From an uncultured Bacteroidales bacterium (GTDB lineage: Bacteria > Bacteroidota > Bacteroidia > Bacteroidales > Paludibacteraceae): 64,000 nucleotides of DNA. A program made the translations under genes and the position numbers. Shown piece by piece: positions 8,308-17,734 of the stretch. Under the pieces are notes generated by a model that was given only the letters and a program-made list of their open reading frames with translations, was not told the origin of the DNA and ran no database searches. Location: positions 1 through 64,000 of the forward strand of contig CASDOZ010000006.1 in NCBI GenBank assembly GCA_949282265.1, written 5' to 3'. Each line of letters starts with the position of its first letter. Within the stretch, counting starts at the first letter, position 1.

Positions 8308-9081
8308 TTATAAAATTTCAAATTTGTCGGCGTCACGCCATATTGGGAATTTTGCCCGTGCCTGATGCAGATGTTCTACATCCAAAGTGGCAGTTTTTGT
8401 TCCGGCCTCGTTGTCGACAAAAGTTGTTTGTATTCTGCCCTTGTAGTCCAACACGATGGAATGTCCGTTATACGGGATACCAAGTCCATCGATGCCTGTG
8501 CAATTGACGGCGCAGACATAACATTGGTTTTCCACAGCCCGCGCGGGCAATAAGGCATCCCAATCGGATATGCGCTTTTCTGGGAAGTTGGCGACATAGA
8601 CAAGCACGTCGTAGTCGTTGCCTGTCATGTTCCGGCTCCATACGGGGAAACGCAGGTCGTAGCAGACCAAGATGCAGAAAGAAACATTCTTGTATTTTAC
8701 GGTCAAGCGTTTTGTGCCGGGTGTGAACAATTCGTTTTCCTTTCCCATGGAAAACAAATGGCGTTTATCCGCATGGTGGATTTGTCCGTCCGGCTCAACC
8801 AGGAACGCCCTGTTATGAAGAAAACCATTATCAGTAGCCAAAAAGCTGCCGATAATGGCTATTCCTGTATTATAAGCCCATTTCCGTAAAGTCTGCACCG
8901 TTTCTTGCTGCATGTTCTCCGCCAGTTCCGGGCGGTCTATGCAAAATCCGGTAGAAAACATTTCCGGCAATATCGCTACATCGGTTTTTCCGGCAAGGGC
9001 AGCTAACTTTTTCTCAAAAAACAGGAAATTAGCTTGCTTGTCAGTCCATGCGATAGGATATTGCAACAGGCTGATGTTCAT
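8308..9081 (-). CDS. Carbon-nitrogen hydrolase, omega-amidase-like (Nit2/YafV type)
   Basis: Nitrilase-superfamily amidase of 257 aa. The catalytic triad is visible as Glu40 (ILPE), Lys106 (HADKRHLF) and Cys140 (CILVCYDLRFP). The FSMGKENELFTPG segment and the short length match YafV/Nit2 omega-amidases, which hydrolyse 2-oxoglutaramate or 2-oxosuccinamate, by-products of glutamine/asparagine transaminases; this is a metabolite-repair role. It begins 1 nt after the glgP stop and ends 21 nt before argF', so the three genes are probably co-transcribed. Substrate inferred from the family only. Confidence 0.85.
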   Translation of the reverse strand: MNISLLQYPIAWTDKQANFLFFEKKLAALAGKTDVAILPEMFSTGFCIDRPELAENMQQETVQTLRKWAYNTGIAIIGSFLATDNGFLHNRAFLVEPDGQIHHADKRHLFSMGKENELFTPGTKRLTVKYKNVSFCILVCYDLRFPVWSRNMTGNDYDVLVYVANFPEKRISDWDALLPARAVENQCYVCAVNCTGIDGLGIPYNGHSIVLDYKGRIQTTFVDNEAGTKTATLDVEHLHQARAKFPIWRDADKFEIL

Positions 9082-9082
9082 T

Positions 9083-11644
9083 TTAAATCCATCTTACATA
9101 GCAGAAATCTTGTCTATGCGGCAGTTCGTCGTTTTTCGGGAACATACGGAACGCATATTTGAACGGGCCTGCATAATCCAACTGGTAATTCAGTGCAAAC
9201 GTAAGTTTGGAACCTTCGCTCTTAATCAAACTCATTTCTGCTACATCGTATAAGCGGTCTTGGTTGTTTTGTTCCGATTTTACGGTAACCAATTCAATGC
9301 CTATGCCATGTGTTTTCATGTCTTTGACATCGATTTCTACGCTCAGGTTGTAGTTTTCGCCAACCAGCGGGTTGTGCGTCAGCTGGTCCGATGTGGATAC
9401 TTTTAACACTTCGATATTATCCCAATTGGCAGCCACATCTTCTTTCCAAGCTACGATTTCTTTGGCTTTTGCGCAATGATTGGCCTGCAAATAGGCAGAA
9501 CGTTTGGCCATTTTGTTGTAGAACCGTTCAAAATAATCATCCATCATGCGCTTGGTCGTGAACCGTGGTGTGATTTGCGATATGGAATTTTTGATGGTCT
9601 GTATCCATTCAGGAGAATATCCCTTGCTGTTTTTAGCATAGTACATGGGGATAATCTCATTTTCCAGCATTCTGTATATGGTTGCCGCATCCAATTGGTC
9701 TTGCTGAGCTTGGTTTTCGTAGGTACGCTTTTCAGTCAAGGCCCAACCGGCACCTTTCACGTAGCCTTCTAACCACCATCCATCCAATACGGAGAAGTTC
9801 AAAACACCGTTCATCTGGGCTTTCTCGCCGGATGTCCCGGATGCTTCTAGCGGACGTGTTGGCGTATTCAACCAGATATCGACACCGGAAATCAAACGTT
9901 TGGCCAAACGCATGTCGTAATTTTCCAAGAAAATGATTTTGCCCAAGAATTGAGGCATACGTGATATTTCAACGATGCGTTTGATCAGTCCTTGTCCACC
10001 TCCATCGGCAGGGTGTGCTTTTCCTGTGAAGAGGAACTGGACCGGACGCGATGGGTTGTTGACGATTTTTTCTAAGCGTTCCAAGTCGGTGAACAACAAG
10101 TGTGCGCGTTTGTAGGTGGCAAAACGGCGTCCGAAACCGATAATCAGCGCATCTGGATTGATGCTCTCCAAGATGGAAACAATGCGCGAAGGATCACCTT
10201 GGTTTTTCAGCCATGTTTCAGCGAATTGTTCGCGTATGTATTTGATTAACTTGTTTTTAACTGTTGTGCGAACTTCCCAAATTTCATCATCTGGAACATC
10301 TTGTATGGCTTTCCAGATTTGCATGTTGGATTGGTCTTTATAAAAGCCCGGTGTAAAGTTTTTCTCATATAAAGCCTTCCATTCGGAAGCGGTCCATGTT
10401 GGCAGATGTACACCGTTGGTAACATAGCTGACATGTAATTCTTCGGGGAAATAACCTTGCCATATCGGACTGAACATTTTCTGTGAAACTTTGCCGTGTA
10501 GCCAGCTGACGCCATTTACTTCCTGGCAGGTGTTGCAGGCAAAGACGCTCATGCTGAATTTTTCGTCGGAACCCGGATGCTCGCGCCCCATGTCGATAAA
10601 TTCGCCCCACGAAATGCCTAATTTGGCAGGATATTCGCCCATGTATTTACCGAACAACCCTTCGTCGAAACTGTCGTGTCCAGCAGGTACAGGTGTGTGG
10701 ACGGTGTAGAGTGAACTTGCACGTACCAATTCCAATGCTTGGTTGAATGTCAAATGGTATTCTGTCATGTGGTCAACCAAACGTTGCACGTTAATCAACG
10801 CTGCATGTCCTTCATTGCAGTGGTAAACTTGTTTTTTGATACCTAGTTTTTTCAAGGTCAGCATACCACCTATGCCGAGCATGATTTCCTGTTTTAGGCG
10901 GTTTTCCCAGTCGCCTCCATATAGCTGGTGCGTAATGGAGCGGTCAAATTCGCTGTTCAGCTCATTGTCTGTATCAAGCAAATATAGGTTGATCCGTCCA
11001 ACTGAAACTTGCCAAATGTACGCATAAACGGTACGTCCCGGATAAGGCACTTCTACTACTACCGGATGGTCTTGCGAGTCTTTTACCTGTTTGATAGGCA
11101 GGTTGGCAAAGTTCTGGGCTTCGTAATTAGCAATTTGCTGCCCTTCCATGGAAAGGGTTTGCGTAAAATAGCCGTAGCGATACAGGAAACCGATAGCGGT
11201 CATGTCTACATTGCAGTCACTGGCTTCTTTCAGATAGTCGCCAGCCAATACTCCAAGACCTCCTGAATATATTTTCAGTACCTCAGTCAGGCCATATTCC
11301 ATCGAAAAATAGGCAATGCTTGGTTTAGATGTATCTTTGGGTTCGTTCATGTATGCGCAAAACTCATCATAAACCTTGTTGAGTGTTGCCATGAATTTTT
11401 TATCATTGCTGAGTTCGACAAGTTTGTCGTAACTTAAAATATTGAGCAGGACAATTGGATTGGATGCAGCCTTTTTCCATGCTTCTTCGTCTATATGACG
11501 GAAAATATTTTTCGCGTCAGAATTCCACACCCACCAAAGGTTCTGGGCAAGTTCTTCTAATTTTTTTAATTTCTCCGGCAAATTGGTTTTTACATTGATT
11601 TCTTTCCAATTTACTTGGTTTACTTGATTGACTTTAATTTTCAT
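9083..11644 (-). CDS. glgP: Alpha-glucan (glycogen) phosphorylase, long Bacteroidota form
   Basis: GT35 phosphorylase of 853 aa that releases glucose-1-phosphate from alpha-1,4-glucans. The N-terminal region (about 20-130, [17 protein letters not shown]) is the DUF3417-type extension of this subfamily. Further motifs are [29 protein letters not shown], and the PLP-lysine loop [14 protein letters not shown]. The protein thus belongs to the archaeal/bacterial short-core subfamily rather than the MalP/GlgP type of E. coli. It is the promoter-proximal gene of the glgP-nitrilase-argF' group, with a -7 element at 11692-11699 and a pepD terminator just upstream. Confidence 0.94.
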   Translation of the reverse strand: MKIKVNQVNQVNWKEINVKTNLPEKLKKLEELAQNLWWVWNSDAKNIFRHIDEEAWKKAASNPIVLLNILSYDKLVELSNDKKFMATLNKVYDEFCAYMNEPKDTSKPSIAYFSMEYGLTEVLKIYSGGLGVLAGDYLKEASDCNVDMTAIGFLYRYGYFTQTLSMEGQQIANYEAQNFANLPIKQVKDSQDHPVVVEVPYPGRTVYAYIWQVSVGRINLYLLDTDNELNSEFDRSITHQLYGGDWENRLKQEIMLGIGGMLTLKKLGIKKQVYHCNEGHAALINVQRLVDHMTEYHLTFNQALELVRASSLYTVHTPVPAGHDSFDEGLFGKYMGEYPAKLGISWGEFIDMGREHPGSDEKFSMSVFACNTCQEVNGVSWLHGKVSQKMFSPIWQGYFPEELHVSYVTNGVHLPTWTASEWKALYEKNFTPGFYKDQSNMQIWKAIQDVPDDEIWEVRTTVKNKLIKYIREQFAETWLKNQGDPSRIVSILESINPDALIIGFGRRFATYKRAHLLFTDLERLEKIVNNPSRPVQFLFTGKAHPADGGGQGLIKRIVEISRMPQFLGKIIFLENYDMRLAKRLISGVDIWLNTPTRPLEASGTSGEKAQMNGVLNFSVLDGWWLEGYVKGAGWALTEKRTYENQAQQDQLDAATIYRMLENEIIPMYYAKNSKGYSPEWIQTIKNSISQITPRFTTKRMMDDYFERFYNKMAKRSAYLQANHCAKAKEIVAWKEDVAANWDNIEVLKVSTSDQLTHNPLVGENYNLSVEIDVKDMKTHGIGIELVTVKSEQNNQDRLYDVAEMSLIKSEGSKLTFALNYQLDYAGPFKYAFRMFPKNDELPHRQDFCYVRWI

Positions 11645-11691
11645 ATTATAAGTATAATGTAGTTTAAAGTTGTCTGTTATTTTTGCGGGTG

Positions 11692-11699
11692 CAAAGGTA
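11692..11699 (-). promoter_or_regulatory. -7 element of the glgP operon
   Basis: The - strand reads TACCTTTG, about 48 nt before the glgP ATG and 2 nt past the pepD terminator hairpin. Confidence 0.6.
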
Positions 11700-11701
11700 C
11701 A

Positions 11702-11732
11702 AAAAAATCCGTTTTTTTACAACGGATTTTTT
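11702..11732 (-). terminator. Terminator of pepD
   Basis: AAAAAATCCGTT (11702-11713) and AACGGATTTTTT (11721-11732) form a 12-bp stem with its own A/T tails, 45 nt past the pepD stop. Confidence 0.8.
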
Positions 11733-11777
11733 GTGACCTTGACAATTCGTCGAAAATCATGGGCAACCGTTATGAAT

Positions 11778-13217
11778 TTAGAGATTTTCTAAGATATTTT
11801 GTAGCCACATCCAGCATCGTTGGGTGGATTTTATGCTTAATTGTTCGCTTGGAGAATGTACGCCGCGCATGTCCGGCCCGATGGAAATCATGTCCAGATG
11901 GGGATATTTTTCTAAGAAAAGCCCGCATTCAAGTCCTGCGTGTATGGCGCGCACTTTGGCTGTTTCGCCGAATAAGTGGCTAAACGATTGCTGTGCAGTG
12001 CGTAACAAAGCGGAATCCACATTTGGCTTCCAGCCAGGATAACCATCGCCGTGCGTCACGGTTGCGCCTGCCAGTTTGAACGTGCACGCTACCATTTGCC
12101 TTACATCGTGTTTGGCCGATTCGATGGAGCTGCGTTGGCTGGTCGTTATGATGATTTCTTGCCCGTCCATTTTGATGGAAGCCAGGTTTGTGCTGCTTTC
12201 GACCAAGCCCGGCATGTCGCGGCTCATGGCCATGACCCCATGCGGGCAGGCATAGACGGCTTGTATCAGCCTGACTGATAATTCCTTGGCCAGAACCTGT
12301 CCCGGCAGGCTTTCGCTTTCCAATTCCATGCGGAAGCCCGTTTCCGTTTTCCCGATTTCCTGCTCTATGTCGGCAATGAAATGGTTCAGTTCGATGCGTA
12401 GCGGCTCTTTGTAGTCATGCGGTACGCAGATGATGGCATAGGCCTCGCGGGCTATGGCATTGCGCAGGTTGCCGCCATCAATATGGGAAATGCGCAAATC
12501 GGTTTGTTCGTTTAGCCGATACAAAAAGCGGTTCAGTATTTTGTTGGCATTGCCTCTTCCTTTTTCAATGTCATCGCCGGAATGTCCGCCGAGCAGGCCT
12601 TTTATGCTGACTTTGGCGGCAAAATAATCGGCGGGGGCTTTTTCCCATGCAATGGGGAAAGTGGCGACAGTGTCGATGCCGCCGGCGCAGCCGATAAAAA
12701 TCTGGCCGTCATCTTCGGAGTCGAGGTTTATGAGCGATTTGCCTTTCAGCAGGTGGTTGTCCAAGGCAAAAGCACCGGTCAGGCCGGTTTCTTCATCGAC
12801 GGTGAACAGGCATTCCAAGGCAGGATGCTTGATTTGGTCGGAGCACAGTGTCGCGAGTGCCATGGCCATGCCGATGCCGTTGTCGGCACCGAGTGTCGTG
12901 CCGCGGGCTTTCAGCCAGTCGCCATCAACGTATGTTTCTATGGGGTCATTGTCAAAATCATGTTGGATGTCGGCATTCTTTTCGCACACCATGTCCATGT
13001 GGGCTTGCAGAATGATGCCTGGTTTTGCTTCATAACCGACCGTGGCCGGTTTGCGGATGATGATGTTACCGGCTTGGTCTGTTGCATGTTCCAAGTGATG
13101 CTTTTTTGCAAAATCTTGCAAAAAGGCAATGATTTTCCCTTCTTTTTTGGATGGGCGTGGTACTTGGGTTATTTCGGCAAAAATGCCGAAAACTTCTTTG
13201 GGTTCTAAATTCTGCAT
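11778..13217 (-). CDS. pepD: Cytosolic Xaa-His dipeptidase (aminoacyl-histidine dipeptidase, M20C)
   Basis: Zinc dipeptidase of about 479 aa. M20C motifs: QAHMDMVCEKN (first metal His/Asp), GTTLGADNGIGMAMA (bridging Asp), LFTVDEETGLTGA (catalytic Glu-Glu), SLINLDSEDDGQIFIGCAGG, and HAGLECGLF near the C-terminus. It hydrolyses X-His and other dipeptides, feeding a peptide-fermenting metabolism. The start at 13217 (MQNLEPKEVFG) is preferred over the in-frame one at 13262, because a TACATTTG element at 13260-13267 puts the transcript start downstream of the latter. Own terminator at 11702-11732. Confidence 0.92.
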   Translation of the reverse strand: MQNLEPKEVFGIFAEITQVPRPSKKEGKIIAFLQDFAKKHHLEHATDQAGNIIIRKPATVGYEAKPGIILQAHMDMVCEKNADIQHDFDNDPIETYVDGDWLKARGTTLGADNGIGMAMALATLCSDQIKHPALECLFTVDEETGLTGAFALDNHLLKGKSLINLDSEDDGQIFIGCAGGIDTVATFPIAWEKAPADYFAAKVSIKGLLGGHSGDDIEKGRGNANKILNRFLYRLNEQTDLRISHIDGGNLRNAIAREAYAIICVPHDYKEPLRIELNHFIADIEQEIGKTETGFRMELESESLPGQVLAKELSVRLIQAVYACPHGVMAMSRDMPGLVESSTNLASIKMDGQEIIITTSQRSSIESAKHDVRQMVACTFKLAGATVTHGDGYPGWKPNVDSALLRTAQQSFSHLFGETAKVRAIHAGLECGLFLEKYPHLDMISIGPDMRGVHSPSEQLSIKSTQRCWMWLQNILENL

Positions 13218-13259
13218 GTCGTATAATTTTAAAATTGTTTTTATAACCTGTTTGACGGA

Positions 13260-13267
13260 CAAATGTA
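13260..13267 (-). promoter_or_regulatory. -7 element of pepD, decides the start codon
   Basis: The - strand reads TACATTTG. Transcription should begin near 13254, below the ATG at 13262, so translation must start at 13217. Confidence 0.6.
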
Positions 13268-13364
13268 CGCATTTATCTTGAATAGGGGTGGCAAATTGTG
13301 GTTAAAAACTGCTTAAAAACCGGTTTCATGCGTCCGGGTGGGGTGTAGTGAGCATTTGGCGGCT

Positions 13365-14426
13365 TTACATGTCGCCGAAATCGATTTGCAGTTGCATGGC
13401 ATCTGCCGTTTCGGGGACGTTTCCGACGCTTACGCCTAACAGGCGGATTTTTCTTGTCCCGGTTTCAGCGCCATCCAACAATTCCCGAGAGATTTGTTGT
13501 AGTTGTTCCGGCTCATCTATGATGCAGGGCAGGGTTTTGGAACGGGTAATCTGTTTGAAATCATTGTATTTGAGTTTAAGCGTAACGGTTTTGCCACGGA
13601 AATTGTGCTTGTCCATGCGCCGCCATACGTCCATGCAAACAGCGTGCAATTCGTTTGCAAGTTGTTGCTTGTCGCCTATGTCTTCGGCAAAGGTCGTTTC
13701 GGCGCCAAGCGATTTCCGTTTCCGGTCGGGTGTAACCTCCCTTGTGTCAATGCCTCGCGCATATTCGTAATAGTTGTGTCCGGCTTTGCCGAAATGTTTG
13801 ACAAGTTCTGGTTCATCCCATAGGCGTAAGTCTGCGCCATTTTGAATGCCTAATTCGTGCATTTTCAAGGCTGTTACTTTGCCGATGCCGAAAAACTTCT
13901 CGATGGGCAAGGCCGCGATGAACGCATCTATTGCTTTGGGAGGTATGACAAACAATCCGTCCGGTTTCCGGTAGTCGGAAGCGATTTTTGCCAGCATTTT
14001 GTTGATGGAAATACCTGCTGAGGCTGTCAATGCCGTTTGTTCGAAGATGCGTTGTTTGATTTCGCGCGCCAATAGCGTTGCCGATGGCAAGTGCGAGACA
14101 TCGAGGAAAGCCTCGTCAAGCGATAGTGGTTCAACCAAATCCGTGTAGTCATGGAAGATGGCTTGTATTTGCCTGGAAACGTCTTTGTACACATCCATGC
14201 GTGAAGGCACGAAAAGCAGCCCGGGGCACAAGCGTGCTGCGCGTGTGCTGGGCATGGCCGAATGGACACCGTATCGTCGTGCTTCATAGCTGGCTGTCGC
14301 CACAACGCCGCGCGGCCCTTGATGTCCTACGGCAATCGGACGCCCGCGCCATTCCGGGTGGTCGCGCAACTCGATGGAAGCATAAAACGCATCCATGTCG
14401 ATGTGTATGATTTTACGTGTCTGCAT
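13365..14426 (-). CDS. dinB: DNA polymerase IV (Y-family translesion polymerase)
   Basis: Y-family polymerase of about 353 aa for error-prone bypass of DNA lesions. Motifs: HIDMDAFYASIE (metal-binding Asp, Tyr steric gate), VATASYEARRYGV, SLDEAFLDVS (catalytic Asp-Glu), ASAGISINKMLAKIAS, and an HhH region (FFGIGKVTALKMHELGI); the little-finger domain follows. The start at 14426 (MQTRKIIHIDMD) is chosen because the -7 element TATCTTTG is at 14443-14450; an in-frame start at 14501 would lie upstream of the promoter. No LexA box was recognised. The interval 14451-14668 upstream contains no gene. Confidence 0.94.
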   Translation of the reverse strand: MQTRKIIHIDMDAFYASIELRDHPEWRGRPIAVGHQGPRGVVATASYEARRYGVHSAMPSTRAARLCPGLLFVPSRMDVYKDVSRQIQAIFHDYTDLVEPLSLDEAFLDVSHLPSATLLAREIKQRIFEQTALTASAGISINKMLAKIASDYRKPDGLFVIPPKAIDAFIAALPIEKFFGIGKVTALKMHELGIQNGADLRLWDEPELVKHFGKAGHNYYEYARGIDTREVTPDRKRKSLGAETTFAEDIGDKQQLANELHAVCMDVWRRMDKHNFRGKTVTLKLKYNDFKQITRSKTLPCIIDEPEQLQQISRELLDGAETGTRKIRLLGVSVGNVPETADAMQLQIDFGDM

Positions 14427-14442
14427 GTCCGTATGGGATGTG

Positions 14443-14450
14443 CAAAGATA
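14443..14450 (-). promoter_or_regulatory. -7 element of dinB
   Basis: The - strand reads TATCTTTG, about 17 nt upstream of the chosen ATG at 14426. Confidence 0.6.
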
Positions 14451-14668
14451 CGGATTTTTCCTCTCGAGTTGCAGGGGCGACTTGGCATAATTTGTAATCA
14501 AAATCGTATTACATTTTTGTGGATTAGTTGCATTTTGTTCCGTTCAATGCTGCTAATTTTGTGGAATATTGCAAATTATGAAATTATAAAAATCATTGAA
14601 TGCAATTGATGGAATTTTAATCTATTTGCCAAAGTCGTTTTGACCGGCGTGTGCTGAAGTAATATTTT

Positions 14669-17600
14669 TTATTCCCCTTTCTTAAATGTGTTGCTTTCTT
14701 CCGCTGGTGGCGGTGCTACATATTCCTGTTCAAAGAAAGCAATGACCTGCCCGACCAGTTGGTTTATTGCTTCAGCGTCTTTGATGGTTTCTATGGGAAA
14801 GCCGAAAATACAGGTTTTGTATGGGCCGTCGTGAGCAATGGCTGCGCTCAGGTTGTTGTCCGTGTAGCGCATGAAAGTCCAGCTATTTTCGCCGGCAGGC
14901 TCTATCCCGTCGGGTGATTCTACCGGATAGCGTTTAGGATTCGGCAGGGTATAATATTGATAGGTTTGGTTGTTCTTCAGCACTTTCGTCGGGTTGGCTA
15001 CGGTTCTGGCTTTCCCGCTTTGTGACGCATGGTTGCTGCGATGCTTGTAGTGCAGGATGTTTTGTGCAAAACTTCGGTCAATGGCTGTGCTCAGGCTGTC
15101 TTCCCACAAGTCTGTTCCGATATATGCGCCGCTGGCCAAAACATGCCCTCCTTTTCGTGTGTAGGCTGCAATGGCTTGTTGCAATCTCTCTGGAAAGGTC
15201 TTGTAACGGACGGTCGGCATGTCGGTTCCTTGCCGTGTCTGTTTTTGCTTGCCTAAAATCAGATCGATGAAGCAATAGGTGCTGTCAAGCTGCGTGCTGT
15301 CAATGGTGGCGGCCGATGCGGATACATACGAATAGCCATGGGCGGCAATGGCTTTGCCGTGTATGAGCGGGTAGTCGAATGTGTTCCCGGCCACGAGCGT
15401 CTGCTCGTATGTGGCGTAACTAGCCCCGAAACCAGGGGCGTCATCGTCCGACCACGGGACGAATTTCCGGAATTCATATTGTTGTCCGGTGTAACTTACG
15501 TCGTATCCGTATGGGATGGCGTAGCTGTTCGGGATAAAACCGGCGTATGTCGAATCGAAGGCAAAACTTTCGGGGGCGCACAGGCGGTCGAATCCGTTGA
15601 TGATAAGCGCAGTGCCCTTGCTTTCTGGTGCCATGTAGGCGGATAGTGTTTCCGAGGGGAGGGACAGGCCGCCGTTGTTGGCTGCTGCGACCCGGAATGA
15701 ATAATGCGTCGCAGGTTCTATCGGCATGATAAATTCAGCCGCATTGACCCGTATGCCGTTGTCGAACCCGCCATCGTCTTTTTTTGTGTACAGAATGTAA
15801 TGGGTGGCTTTGGCGGTTGGTTCCAGCTTGTCATTGGTCGGCCGCCAGCTCAGTTTTATGCTGTCCTTGCCCGCCGGGCTGATGGCAAATGCATGTACGG
15901 GCAGTGGTTGTATGATATAGTTGGTGTTATATTGCAAATGTACATAGCGCAAAATGGCTTTGTAAACGGCTCTGCATACGGTGAATTTGAACAATGGATC
16001 GTGTCCGTACCGCATGTCTGCAAAATTCTGGTGCGAGAGCAGTTCCAGGATCATGCTCGGCATTTCCGGATTGCGTGTTTCGCTGTACGATTTGTTGAAG
16101 ATGGCACGCCTGCTCCATTCCGGCGCCATGGTCGCTCGTATGTCCTCGACAATCTGTGTTTGCACCATGTCGGCGAGGTCGCGGCTGTTATACCGCGTTA
16201 TCCCTGTCGGGAATGTGGGTTGTTTGTCGTTGTTGCGTGATGTGAATATGGTCAGTGTGCCGATGATGGAATCGGTCAGTGTTGTACCGGCATCGGAATG
16301 GAAAGCCAGGACCAATTGCAATGGTATGTTGAGGCCTGGCTTTTGCGGGTTTGCCGCCGAGCCTCCGGCAAGGTAATTGGCCCAGCGTCCGCGGCAACTG
16401 AAATCATCGGTATAGTCGTTCATGCCTGCCGTGTAATTATATACGGAATCAGGGATGCCTGCCCATTGCAGGTAATAACGTGCGCCTTCCATGTAGCGCG
16501 GGTAGCCGCTGACGGAATATTCGCCCACGCTGTCGGTTTGCGCCCTGCGGGCGATATTGCCCATGCCGCCTCCGAATTTCACGGCATCGGCACTGACAAT
16601 GCCGTTGTCATGTTTGCTCACGTTGGTCAGCACGACTTTGTTCGGGTCGCCTTGGCGGAAGTGGAACGTGCCGAGGTAAACCCACGTGCCGCCGCCCATT
16701 CGTTGGTTCACTGAAAATTCCGTTTGCCCGCCGGCATGGTACACCGTATAATGCGCATCGGTGATGCTGCGCGGCATGGTTTTGTAGGAAACATAAACGG
16801 CATAATCGCCGTCGGCCGGCAAATCGGGAATCCATTCTATGTACGATGGTTCATCGGTTGGTGCGGTTGTCTTGCTGTAACAATATGAACCGGCCTTGAA
16901 TGGATTTTCACCTTCCGTATAGAATGGCTTGCTGGCTTGGAATCCTCCTGAGCGGCTTATATCCCAATTGTATTGCCGGTTGTAAACGACACAGCGGTTT
17001 TGGTTGTCGAAATTTTCATTGTCCACGATTTCTTCGTGCAGTTGCGTGTCCCGTTCGCGGGGTTGCAGGACGATAGCTCCCGCATTTTCGAGCATCGGTA
17101 CTAAAAAAGGCATCGTGTATGAGCTTGTGTAGAGGTCTTCCACGGTTTGCAACAGGCGTGCCCGTTGCCATTCCCAACGGTTCAGGTTCTGGTCGAAATG
17201 GTAACCGTGGCTTCCCCATAGAGCTATGTGCTTGCCTTGCAGCCCGTTGTTGATTTTGACAGGCAATGACAGATTGCGTACGAGTGGTGTCGTTGTGGGC
17301 AAACGGTAGCTCCCTTTGCGCTTGTTTGCCGGCAGGTAGGCATCGGGAATTAATTCGTCGATGGTCTTGCCATCGGTTATGATTTCGACTTGCGCTTCTT
17401 CGTCTTCCAGCATTTTTTGCACGACCATTTTCAATTCTGCCGTATTTTCCGGCCGGAAAGGAATGTAAGCCAGGTTTTCGTTGGCTTCAATACGGAAAAC
17501 GTTGTCGATGTATCCCATGCGTTTTACGGTAACGTTCAGCACGTTTGCATACTTGTTCGCGTACAATGTGAGCGTGTCAGCCAGTTGGGCTTTGGTGAAC

Positions 17601-17734
17601 GGTAGGGCCAACATTTGTGTGGTGGTACATGTGGCCATCAATGCGAATATGTAAAATCTGCGTTTCAAGGCAAGTAGGGTTTGTTGTGGGTTAGCATTTA
17701 TTTTTGTTCCTGCTTGGCAACCAGCATACCGCAT
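14669..17734 (-). CDS. Large exported protein: amidase-like and golvesin/xanthan-lyase-like domains
   Basis: About 1000 aa, probably secreted. The frame is open from 17734, overlapping the rlmN end by 37 nt. The likely signal peptide (LKRRFYIFALMATCTTTQML) begins only near 17668, so the true start may be a TTG there or the ATG at 17638. Zn-amidase-like motifs flank an insert: GSHGYH near residue 175, LAFHSDAG, and ILELLSHQNF with the probable catalytic Glu. Between them lies a beta-sandwich (about 250-400: YIEWIPDLPADGDYAVYVSY, ADAVKFGGG) resembling the golvesin/xanthan-lyase carbohydrate-binding-like domain. A fibronectin III-like segment (about 620-710) follows, then a C-terminal half with no recognised domain. 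Possible peptidoglycan remodelling; function inferred. Confidence 0.7.
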   Translation of the reverse strand: MRYAGCQAGTKINANPQQTLLALKRRFYIFALMATCTTTQMLALPFTKAQLADTLTLYANKYANVLNVTVKRMGYIDNVFRIEANENLAYIPFRPENTAELKMVVQKMLEDEEAQVEIITDGKTIDELIPDAYLPANKRKGSYRLPTTTPLVRNLSLPVKINNGLQGKHIALWGSHGYHFDQNLNRWEWQRARLLQTVEDLYTSSYTMPFLVPMLENAGAIVLQPRERDTQLHEEIVDNENFDNQNRCVVYNRQYNWDISRSGGFQASKPFYTEGENPFKAGSYCYSKTTAPTDEPSYIEWIPDLPADGDYAVYVSYKTMPRSITDAHYTVYHAGGQTEFSVNQRMGGGTWVYLGTFHFRQGDPNKVVLTNVSKHDNGIVSADAVKFGGGMGNIARRAQTDSVGEYSVSGYPRYMEGARYYLQWAGIPDSVYNYTAGMNDYTDDFSCRGRWANYLAGGSAANPQKPGLNIPLQLVLAFHSDAGTTLTDSIIGTLTIFTSRNNDKQPTFPTGITRYNSRDLADMVQTQIVEDIRATMAPEWSRRAIFNKSYSETRNPEMPSMILELLSHQNFADMRYGHDPLFKFTVCRAVYKAILRYVHLQYNTNYIIQPLPVHAFAISPAGKDSIKLSWRPTNDKLEPTAKATHYILYTKKDDGGFDNGIRVNAAEFIMPIEPATHYSFRVAAANNGGLSLPSETLSAYMAPESKGTALIINGFDRLCAPESFAFDSTYAGFIPNSYAIPYGYDVSYTGQQYEFRKFVPWSDDDAPGFGASYATYEQTLVAGNTFDYPLIHGKAIAAHGYSYVSASAATIDSTQLDSTYCFIDLILGKQKQTRQGTDMPTVRYKTFPERLQQAIAAYTRKGGHVLASGAYIGTDLWEDSLSTAIDRSFAQNILHYKHRSNHASQSGKARTVANPTKVLKNNQTYQYYTLPNPKRYPVESPDGIEPAGENSWTFMRYTDNNLSAAIAHDGPYKTCIFGFPIETIKDAEAINQLVGQVIAFFEQEYVAPPPAEESNTFKKGE

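Noticed and set aside
14451-14668. Possible small RNA or gene between dinB and the amidase-like gene
   Set aside because: AT-rich sequence without promoter-terminator pairing or a conserved-looking frame.
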